Made by a program: the position numbers and the translations under genes | In this document: positions 1 through 5,402 of the stretch, piece after piece | How positions within the stretch are numbered: the first letter of the stretch is position 1 | How the letters are laid out: every line of letters starts with the position of its first letter | Origin: an uncultured beta proteobacterium | GTDB lineage: Bacteria; Pseudomonadota; Gammaproteobacteria; Burkholderiales; Burkholderiaceae_C | Assembly (NCBI GenBank): GCA_903859265.1 | Contig: CAIOLZ010000073.1 | Coordinates: 1-5,402 of the forward strand | Reading direction: 5' to 3' | Length of the DNA: 5,402 nt | Notes under the pieces: model-generated | Told to the model about the DNA's origin: nothing | The model's input: only the letters and a program-made list of their open reading frames with translations | Databases searched by the model: none

Positions 1-1
1 A

Positions 2-691
2 CTTGCCAACCTGGTGGAGGGTGCCGGTCAGGAAATTTTCAATGCCTGCGTGATGGCAATTGCAGTGGTCATGCTGGCTGCCCACAACGTCTGGATGGCC
101 CGCACCGGCCGCCAGATGGGACAGGAAATGCAGGCACTCGGCAGCGACGTGGCGCTCGGGCGGCGATCGCTGGCGGCTATGGCGATCGTGGTTGGGGTGG
201 CAGTCTTGCGTGAAGGGTCGGAGGTAGCGCTGTTTTTGTACGGAATCGCGCTTTCGGAGGGGGGCAAGTTGTCATCCATGCTGGCGGGCGGCGCCATCGG
301 GCTTGCCTTGGGCGCCATTGTCAGCGCGGTGATGTACTTCGGGCTGGTGCAGATTCCAACCCGCTATGTGTTCACAGTGACGAGCCGTTTGATCGCATTG
401 CTTGCCGCGGGTATGGCCGCCCAGGCAGTTGTCTTTCTGCAGCAGGCGGGTCTGGTTTCGGCGTATGCCAAAGTGATTTGGGATACATCCGGTGTGATCT
501 CGGAGGGCAGCGTTGCCGGCAAGGCACTCCACTCGCTGGTTGGCTATGCTGACCGGCCCACCGGCTTGCAACTCATCGTCTATGTCACGACGCTGGTGGT
601 GATATTTGCCCTGATGCGCCTGTTTGGACGGGCTGCGCCGAAACGGATTTCCGCGGGCGCACTCAATGTACGCAGCGCTCCAAGCGCCTAA
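2..691 (+). CDS. FTR1 family iron permease, C-terminal part (5' end outside window)
   Basis: This is the C-terminal 229 codons of an FTR1/EfeU-type inner-membrane permease, a family that imports ferric iron, usually with a partner oxidase or periplasmic iron-binding protein. The reading frame is open to the window edge, so the true start lies upstream. The fragment begins inside the conserved stretch LVEGAGQEIFNA, followed by a hydrophobic segment ending in AHNVWMA. The second iron-binding motif, REGSE, is at bases 209-223 inside a membrane helix; the first REGLE-type motif should lie upstream. Further hydrophobic segments are seen near bases 280-355, 375-465 and 565-630, and the protein ends in a short basic tail. 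Bacterial members are about 280 residues, so roughly 50 are missing. A partner gene, if present, would lie upstream. The family call is firm; the exact uptake system (EfeUOB-like or FtrABCD-like) cannot be decided here. Confidence 0.9.
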   Translation, partial: LANLVEGAGQEIFNACVMAIAVVMLAAHNVWMARTGRQMGQEMQALGSDVALGRRSLAAMAIVVGVAVLREGSEVALFLYGIALSEGGKLSSMLAGGAIGLALGAIVSAVMYFGLVQIPTRYVFTVTSRLIALLAAGMAAQAVVFLQQAGLVSAYAKVIWDTSGVISEGSVAGKALHSLVGYADRPTGLQLIVYVTTLVVIFALMRLFGRAAPKRISAGALNVRSAPSA

Positions 692-753
692 ATTCGGGAT
701 GGATTGGCGGCGCGAAGAATTGGCAGATTTGGTTAAGCTCTAGCCCTCATCCT

Positions 754-758
754 GAGGA
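754..758 (+). promoter_or_regulatory. Shine-Dalgarno site of the MFS-acyltransferase gene, inside a small hairpin
   Basis: GAGGA lies seven bases before the ATG at 766, a near-ideal ribosome binding site. An in-frame TAG at 763-765 directly precedes the ATG, so the start cannot be further upstream. The site overlaps the right arm of a 5-bp inverted repeat, CCTCA (745-749) and TGAGG (753-757), with a 3-base loop. The rest of the 74-base gap after the permease gene shows no convincing promoter or terminator, so read-through from the permease gene is possible. Confidence 0.75.
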
Positions 759-765
759 CGACTAG

Positions 766-2718
766 ATGCACCCAGCAGACCCATCACAAAACCTGAGCAA
801 GCCTGATCACGTCGCGCATCCCAACCAGTTTTCCCTGATGGGCCAGCGCCGATTTGCACCGTTTTTCTGGACCCAGTTTTTCGGTGCGGCCAACGATAAT
901 GTGTTCAAGTTTGCCTTTACCGTCATGGTTACCTACCAGTTGTCGGTGGCCTGGCTGCCACCGGCCATGGCGGGGCTGGTAATCGGGGCCTTGTTTATTC
1001 TTCCGTTTTTGCTGTTTTCGGCCACCAGTGGACAACTCGCCGACAAACACGACAAGCAAAGCGTCATGCGGTTTGTGAAAAGTCTTGAAATCGCCATCAT
1101 GCTCATCGCAGCCTATGGGTTTTTGCAAGCCAGTGTTCCTACGCTTTTACTGTGCACGTTTTTGATGGGGCTGCATTCCACCCTTTTCGGCCCCGTCAAA
1201 TTCGCCTATTTACCGCAGGCCCTGTCCGAGCGCGAACTCACCGGCGGTAACGGCATGGTGGAGATGGGCACTTTTGTCGCCATTCTCTTGGGCAACGTAG
1301 TGGGAGGTTTGCTGATCGCCGTGCCGCAAGTCGGTCCGGCTTACGTCAGCACGGCTTGTGTGGGACTGGCCGTATTGGGCCGCTTGGTGGCGCAGTGGAT
1401 TCCATCCTCTCCTGCCACCGATCCTGGGCTGCGCATCAACTGGAACCCGTTTACCGAGACCATGCGCAACCTGCGTATCGCGCATGGGAATATTGTGGTG
1501 TTTCGATCATTGCTCGGCATAAGCTGGATGTGGTTTTTTGGCGCTGTTTTTTTGAGCCAATTTCCAAGTCTTGCCAAGGAAGTCCTGCACGGTGACGCGC
1601 AGGTGGCATCGTTGCTGCTGGTCATTTTTTCGATTGGTATCGGCATTGGCTCGCTGTTGTGCGAGGTCATAAGCCGGCGCCATGTAGAGATTGGCCTGGT
1701 GCCTTTGGGCGCCATTGGCATGAGTGTTTTTTCAGTGGATTTATTTTTCTCCACACACCAATTGCCTGCCCGGTCGATCATGGGTGTCACTGAATTTTTG
1801 GTGCAGCCGGCGCATTGGCGGGTGATCGCCGACCTGCTGCTTTTGAGTATGTTTGCCGGTTTGTATAGCGTGCCGATGTATGCGCTGATCCAGATTCGCA
1901 GCCTATCGACCCATCGCGCGCGCATCATTGCGGCCAACAATATTTTGAACGCACTGTTCATGATTGCGAGTTCGCTGATTGCTGGAACTTTGCTGGCCAA
2001 TGGGTTCACGATTCCGCAGATTTTTCTCTTGACTGGCTTGGCGAACGCCGTCGTTGCCAGCTACGTGTTTCTATTGGTTCCTGAATACTTGCTGCGCTTT
2101 GTCGCGCTGTTTTTGTCACGCGTGACCTACCGGTTTCGGGTCAGTGGTGAAGAAGAGATTCCGATCCAGGGGGCCGCCGTCCTTGCATGCAACCACGTCA
2201 GCTTTGCCGACCCTGTTTTATTGATGGCAGCGAGTCCGCGCCCCATCCGGTTCATCATGGACTACCGCATCTTCCAGTCGCCTCTGCTGGGCTGGCTGTT
2301 TCGATTGGGTGGTGCGATTCCGGTCGCACCGCGGGCAGAAAATCCGCAGGCCTACGAGGCTGCTTTCGAGGCGGCTTCCAAGGTGTTGCGCGATGGCGAT
2401 TTGCTCGGCATTTTTCCAGAAGGCAGCCTGACCAAAGACGGCAGTCTGCAAGAATTCAAAGGCGGCATTGTGAAAATTCTGGACCGTGCCAAAGCGGATG
2501 GGCTGGATGTTCCGGTTGTGCCTATGGGACTTACCAATCTTTGGGGTTCCTATTTCAGCAGGGTGGAGCAGGGTGCGGCGATGGTGAAGCCGTTTCGGCG
2601 CGGCTTCTGGAGTTCTGTAGGGCTCAATATTGGCGCACCGATTCCCCAGGCCAGCGTGACACCGGCGGATTTGCGGCAGCAGGTCGCCCGGCTTATCGAT
2701 CCGTCAGCAGTTCGGTGA
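766..2718 (+). CDS. LplT-like MFS transporter fused to PlsC-type 1-acylglycerol-phosphate acyltransferase
   Basis: This 650-residue two-domain inner-membrane protein has an MFS transporter at residues about 27-445, with many hydrophobic helices. It carries a loop 2-3 signature GQLADKHDKQ (89-98) and LplT-like stretches such as FGPVKFAYLP (141-150) and NGMVEMGTFVAILLG (162-176). After a short basic linker comes a PlsC/LPLAT acyltransferase domain (about 455-640). Its catalytic NHX4D motif is N476-H477 to D482, with GGAIPVAPR at 515-523, FPEGS at 550-554 and VPVVPMG at 582-588, so all four family blocks are intact. In E. coli, LplT flips lysophospholipids inward and the PlsC half of Aas reacylates them. 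By analogy this protein may couple the two steps, but that is inference. The acyl-ACP synthetase domain of Aas is absent. Its start is fixed by the Shine-Dalgarno site at 754. Its end overlaps the convergent trhO gene by 26 bases. The acyl donor and substrate are unknown. Confidence 0.88.
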   Translation: MHPADPSQNLSKPDHVAHPNQFSLMGQRRFAPFFWTQFFGAANDNVFKFAFTVMVTYQLSVAWLPPAMAGLVIGALFILPFLLFSATSGQLADKHDKQSVMRFVKSLEIAIMLIAAYGFLQASVPTLLLCTFLMGLHSTLFGPVKFAYLPQALSERELTGGNGMVEMGTFVAILLGNVVGGLLIAVPQVGPAYVSTACVGLAVLGRLVAQWIPSSPATDPGLRINWNPFTETMRNLRIAHGNIVVFRSLLGISWMWFFGAVFLSQFPSLAKEVLHGDAQVASLLLVIFSIGIGIGSLLCEVISRRHVEIGLVPLGAIGMSVFSVDLFFSTHQLPARSIMGVTEFLVQPAHWRVIADLLLLSMFAGLYSVPMYALIQIRSLSTHRARIIAANNILNALFMIASSLIAGTLLANGFTIPQIFLLTGLANAVVASYVFLLVPEYLLRFVALFLSRVTYRFRVSGEEEIPIQGAAVLACNHVSFADPVLLMAASPRPIRFIMDYRIFQSPLLGWLFRLGGAIPVAPRAENPQAYEAAFEAASKVLRDGDLLGIFPEGSLTKDGSLQEFKGGIVKILDRAKADGLDVPVVPMGLTNLWGSYFSRVEQGAAMVKPFRRGFWSSVGLNIGAPIPQASVTPADLRQQVARLIDPSAVR

Positions 2719-3442
2719 CCTGCAAATCCGCGCCCAGTGCGCGGCGTTCGTCAAACACAAAGCAGCCGCCGCGGTAGTGCGATCCGTCGGTTTCTTCGAA
2801 ATATTTGAGGATGCCACCGTCGAGTTGGTAAACGTGTTCCAGACCTTCTTCGCGCATCAGGATGGCAGCTTTTTCGCAGCGTATTCCGCCCGTACAAAAG
2901 CTGACCACTGTTTTATCCCGCAGGTCGTCCAAATGGTCGCGCAAGGCTTGCGGAAACTCGGTGAATTTGCGGATGCGCCAGTCAATTGCGCCTTCAAAAG
3001 TACCGGCGTCAACTTCAAAGTCGTTGCGGGTGTCCAGCGTCACCACCGGGCGTCCGGCATCGTCATGGCCCTGGTCCAGCCAGCGCTTGACGGTGGCCGC
3101 TGCAACAGCGGGTGCACGGCCTTCGCTGGGGCGGATCGTCGGGTGGTTCATGCGAATGATTTCGCCCTTGACCTTGACCAGCATTTTTTTGAACGGCTGC
3201 GTATCCGACCAACTTTCTTTGGGTTCCAGGTCAGCAAAGCGCGCGTCTTTTTTGAGTTGCGCCACAAACTCGCGCACCGCTTCAGCTGCTCCCGCCAGGA
3301 AAAGATTGATGCCCTCATGCGCCAGCAAAATCGTGCCTTTGAGCTGGAGTTCAAGGGCCCGAGCCAGCAGCAATTCGCGCAATTCCGGCGCGTCTGGCAG
3401 CGGGACAAATTTGTAGCTGGAAATGTTCAATACGGTGCTCAC
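2693..3442 (-). CDS. trhO: tRNA uridine(34) hydroxylase TrhO (YceA family, rhodanese-like)
   Basis: This 249-residue cytoplasmic protein belongs to the YceA/TrhO family. TrhO performs oxygen-dependent 5-hydroxylation of wobble uridine 34 in tRNAs, the first step toward cmo5U/mcmo5U. The N-terminal domain (about 5-95) opens with LNISSYKFVPL and contains GTILLAHEGINLFLAG (36-51), typical of the family. A rhodanese domain follows (about 113-218) with the active-site loop CTGGIRCEKA; the catalytic cysteine is C183 and a second is C189. The conserved block LDGGILKYFEE is at 207-217. The protein ends soon after GGCFVFDERRALG, whereas E. coli TrhO is about 350 residues and continues into a cysteine-containing tail. 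The start is GTG at 3442-3440. An in-frame TAA at 3454-3452 rules out any earlier start, and no Shine-Dalgarno is visible. It is divergent from dnaE and convergent with the MFS-acyltransferase gene. Older annotations call it a sulfurtransferase. Confidence 0.93.
   Translation of the reverse strand: MSTVLNISSYKFVPLPDAPELRELLLARALELQLKGTILLAHEGINLFLAGAAEAVREFVAQLKKDARFADLEPKESWSDTQPFKKMLVKVKGEIIRMNHPTIRPSEGRAPAVAAATVKRWLDQGHDDAGRPVVTLDTRNDFEVDAGTFEGAIDWRIRKFTEFPQALRDHLDDLRDKTVVSFCTGGIRCEKAAILMREEGLEHVYQLDGGILKYFEETDGSHYRGGCFVFDERRALGADLQVTELLTDR
2728..2744. repeat. GC-rich inverted repeat just past the MFS-acyltransferase stop codon
   Basis: CCGCGC (2728-2733) and GCGCGG (2739-2744) form a perfect 6-bp stem with a 5-base loop, starting ten bases after the stop at 2716-2718. 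No T-run follows on either strand, so it is not a canonical intrinsic terminator. It lies within trhO codons for an Arg-Arg-Ala-Leu-Gly-Ala stretch, so chance from coding GC is a real alternative. It is the only stem I see near the convergent gene ends. Confidence 0.3.
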
Positions 3443-3448
3443 TGCGGT

Positions 3449-3454
3449 ATTTTA
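3449..3454 (-). promoter_or_regulatory. Putative -10 element of trhO (TAAAAT)
   Basis: Read on the minus strand, TAAAAT ends six bases before the GTG start of trhO, which would put transcription initiation at or next to the start codon. No good -35 hexamer occurs 16-18 bases upstream. A perfect TTGACA on this strand (3489-3484) is 29 bases away, too far to pair with it. The call rests on the hexamer, its position and the lack of a Shine-Dalgarno site. Confidence 0.35.
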
Positions 3455-3513
3455 AGGAAATGCCGGAAGTCGAAATTGCGCCTTGTCAACGCAACCGCCG
3501 GGTGTCGCTTGCC

Positions 3514-3519
3514 TACAAT
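3514..3519 (+). promoter_or_regulatory. Putative -10 element of dnaE (TACAAT)
   Basis: TACAAT matches the sigma-70 -10 consensus at five of six positions and ends six bases before the ATG at 3526. Transcription would then start about at the A of the ATG. The bases at the usual -35 distance (around 3491-3496, GCAACC) do not resemble TTGACA. A TTGTCA at 3483-3488 is 25 bases away, too far. No Shine-Dalgarno is present between the hexamer and the ATG. Confidence 0.4.
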
Positions 3520-3525
3520 GAAGCC

Positions 3526-5402
3526 ATGTTTGTCCATCTGCGCCTCCACACTGAATTTTCCGTGGTTGACTCCACCTGCCGCATCGACGAAGTCGTCAAA
3601 ACTGCGGCCAAAGACGCCCAGCCTGCGCTGGCCATCACCGACCTCAACAACCTCTTTGGTGCTATCAAGTTTTACAAGGAAGCGCGGGGCAAAGGCGTCA
3701 AGCCGCTGATTGGCGCGGAGCTGGTTGTGGAAGGATTGGGGACTGATGCCAACGCGCTGTCCCGCATGGTGGTTCTGGTTCAAAACAAGCAGGGCTACCT
3801 CAATATTTCCGAGCTGATAGCACGCGCCTATACGCAAAACGTGGTGACGGTGGGAGGCAAACAGCAGGCGGTTGTCAAGTTGTCCTGGTTGAAGGAACTC
3901 AACGAAGGCTTGATCGCTTTGTCGGGCGCGCAGGCCGGCGCGGTGGGGCAGGCCCTGGTGCAGGGCGACGTAGTTCGCGCCCACGACACGGCTTTGCAAC
4001 TCGCGGGACTGTTTCCACACCGGTTTTATCTGGAATTGCAACGTGCCGGCCGCTCAGATGACGAAGCGCATGTGATCGCTGCGGTGCAACTTGCAGCGCG
4101 CATGAAACTGCCGGTGGTGGCGACGCATCCGATTCAGTTCAATGCGCCGGACGATTTTGAGGCGCACGAGGCGCGTGTCTGCATCGCGGATGGCGAAATT
4201 CTGGGCAATGCCAAGCGGGTGCGGCGCTTTACCCGGGAGCAGTATTTCAAGTCCGCAGAGCAGATGCAAGCGCTGTTTGCCGATGTGCCTTCGGCCATAG
4301 CCAACACGCTGGAGATTGCCCGCCGCTGCAGCCTTACCCTGACGCTTGGCAAGCCCCAACTGCCGGACTTTCCGACGCCTGAAGTCAATGGTGTGCGGAT
4401 GTCGCCCGAGGAGTATTTCCGCTACACCTCGCACGAAGGTCTGAAGGAGCGCATGGCGCACCTTTACCCGGACCCGATAGAGCGGGAAAAGCAGATGCCG
4501 CGTTATCTGGAGCGCCTGGAGTTCGAGATCGGCACGATTTTGAAAATGGGATTTCCGGGCTACTTTTTGATCGTGGGCGATTTCATCAACTGGGCCAAGA
4601 AAAACGGTTGCCCGGTCGGCCCCGGGCGCGGTTCCGGTGCGGGTTCCCTGGTGGCGTACGCGCTGAAGATTACCGATCTAGACCCCCTGCAGTACAACCT
4701 GCTGTTTGAGCGCTTCCTGAACCCTGAGCGGGTATCCATGCCCGACTTTGATATCGACTTTTGCCAGACCAACCGCGACCGCGTGATCGATTACGTCAAG
4801 AGCAAGTACGGCAAAGATGCGGTGAGCCAGATCGCCACTTTCGGCACGATGGCCGCGCGCGGCGTGGTGCGCGATGTCGGGCGCGTGCTTGACATGAGCT
4901 ACACCTTTTGCGATGGCATCAGCAAGCTCATACCCAACAAGCCGGGCACCAGCGTGACTTTGCAGTTGCCGCCAGCAGACGGCAAAAAGAACGACAAATA
5001 TGTGTACGCCAGCGAAGCCGAGCCCGTGCTGGCCGAGCGCGAAGCCAAAGAGGAAGACGTTAGAACGCTGCTGGAGCTGGCCCGCAAGTTGGAGGGCATG
5101 ACGCGCAACATCGGCATGCACGCCGGGGGCGTGCTGATTGCGCCGGGCAAACTGACCGATTTTTGCCCGCTTTACCAGCAACCCGGCAGCGATTCGGCCG
5201 TCAGCCAGTTCGACAAGGACGATGTGGAGGCCATCGGGCTGGTGAAGTTCGACTTTTTGGGATTGGCAACGCTGACCATTCTGGAGATCGCGCGCGAGTT
5301 CATTGCCAAACGCCACGTGGGCCAGGAAAACTTTGCCTACGAAAATTTGCCACTCGACGATGCCGAGGTTTACCGCCTGTTTTCCCAGGGCAAAACGGAG
5401 GC
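3526..5402 (+). CDS. dnaE: DNA polymerase III alpha subunit DnaE, N-terminal part (3' end outside window)
   Basis: These are the first 625 codons of the replicative polymerase catalytic subunit, about 54% of the 1160-residue E. coli protein; the frame is open at the window edge. The N-terminal PHP domain (about 1-275) opens with FVHLRLHTEFS. The polymerase core shows MGFPGYFLIV, the nucleotide-binding loop PGRGSGAGS (366-374) and MPDFDIDF with catalytic D409 and D411. It also has FGTMAARGVVRDVGRVL, GMHAGGV and VKFDFLG, where D576 is the third catalytic aspartate (equivalents of E. coli D401, D403 and D555). The PHP metal ligands are degenerate, as in E. coli, so proofreading should come from a separate DnaQ epsilon subunit. 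ATG 3526 is chosen because it places FVHLR at the usual N-terminus. The frame is open further upstream, with an in-frame ATG at 3460 and GTG at 3502, so a 22-residue extension cannot be excluded. The gene is divergent from trhO across 83 bases. Confidence 0.97.
   Translation, partial: MFVHLRLHTEFSVVDSTCRIDEVVKTAAKDAQPALAITDLNNLFGAIKFYKEARGKGVKPLIGAELVVEGLGTDANALSRMVVLVQNKQGYLNISELIARAYTQNVVTVGGKQQAVVKLSWLKELNEGLIALSGAQAGAVGQALVQGDVVRAHDTALQLAGLFPHRFYLELQRAGRSDDEAHVIAAVQLAARMKLPVVATHPIQFNAPDDFEAHEARVCIADGEILGNAKRVRRFTREQYFKSAEQMQALFADVPSAIANTLEIARRCSLTLTLGKPQLPDFPTPEVNGVRMSPEEYFRYTSHEGLKERMAHLYPDPIEREKQMPRYLERLEFEIGTILKMGFPGYFLIVGDFINWAKKNGCPVGPGRGSGAGSLVAYALKITDLDPLQYNLLFERFLNPERVSMPDFDIDFCQTNRDRVIDYVKSKYGKDAVSQIATFGTMAARGVVRDVGRVLDMSYTFCDGISKLIPNKPGTSVTLQLPPADGKKNDKYVYASEAEPVLAEREAKEEDVRTLLELARKLEGMTRNIGMHAGGVLIAPGKLTDFCPLYQQPGSDSAVSQFDKDDVEAIGLVKFDFLGLATLTILEIAREFIAKRHVGQENFAYENLPLDDAEVYRLFSQGKTE

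Noticed and set aside
163..170. GCGATCGC palindrome (HIP1-like octamer)
   Set aside because: It is a single copy inside the permease gene in GC-rich DNA. The cyanobacterial HIP1 pattern requires high genome-wide frequency.
691..721. AATTC ... GAATT inverted repeat after the permease stop codon
   Set aside because: It has five AT-rich pairs across a 21-base loop and no T-run, so it is too weak to be a terminator.
1341..2009. 222-residue open frame on the minus strand within the transporter domain
   Set aside because: It is antisense to well-conserved MFS coding sequence, with a composition typical of a shadow frame and no recognisable domain.
3484..3489. Perfect TTGACA -35 hexamer on the minus strand in the trhO/dnaE spacer
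   Set aside because: At 16-18 bases downstream there is only CCGGCA-like sequence, and the TAAAAT box is 29 bases away. It does not form a standard promoter with any visible -10, though it could bind another factor.
2777..3709. 310-residue open frame on the plus strand opposite trhO
   Set aside because: It runs antisense through the whole of trhO and into the start of dnaE in another frame. Its translation resembles no family, and trhO on the other strand has clear domains.
4678..5316. 212-residue open frame on the minus strand opposite dnaE (a similar one lies at 3439-4041)
   Set aside because: Both lie opposite or largely opposite conserved DnaE polymerase or PHP coding sequence. They are His/Ala/Gln-rich, as expected for the complement of GC-rich codons.

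Overview
The window looks like ordinary chromosomal DNA from a betaproteobacterium, most likely a Burkholderiales/Comamonadaceae-type organism such as Rhodoferax or Polaromonas. This rests on moderately high GC, on a DnaE that starts with the short form MFVHLRLHTEFS, on a 249-residue TrhO, and on a stand-alone MFS-PlsC fusion. The taxonomic call is inference from protein style; no alignment could be run.

Layout from left to right: (1) the C-terminal part of an FTR1-type iron permease, + strand, cut by the window start (2-691). (2) After a 74-base gap with a good Shine-Dalgarno site, a 650-residue LplT-like MFS transporter fused to a PlsC-type acyltransferase, + strand (766-2718). (3) The tRNA uridine hydroxylase TrhO (YceA family), - strand (2693-3442), whose 3' end overlaps the end of the fusion gene by 26 bases. 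(4) An 83-base divergent spacer. (5) dnaE, the replicative DNA polymerase III alpha subunit, + strand from 3526 and cut by the window end at 5402; 625 codons are visible, roughly half the protein.

The genes do not form one pathway: iron uptake, phospholipid repair, tRNA wobble modification and replication sit side by side. The first two could be co-transcribed, while trhO and dnaE share a short divergent control region. I see no mobile element, CRISPR array, tRNA or rRNA, and no gap longer than 83 bases between genes.

I found no clear new biological system. The most interesting signal is in the trhO/dnaE spacer. Both genes lack a usable Shine-Dalgarno, and each has a -10-like hexamer (TAAAAT, TACAAT) exactly six bases before its start codon. 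This is the arrangement expected of leaderless transcripts. Second is the domain architecture of the MFS-PlsC fusion, which lacks the acyl-ACP synthetase domain found in Aas.
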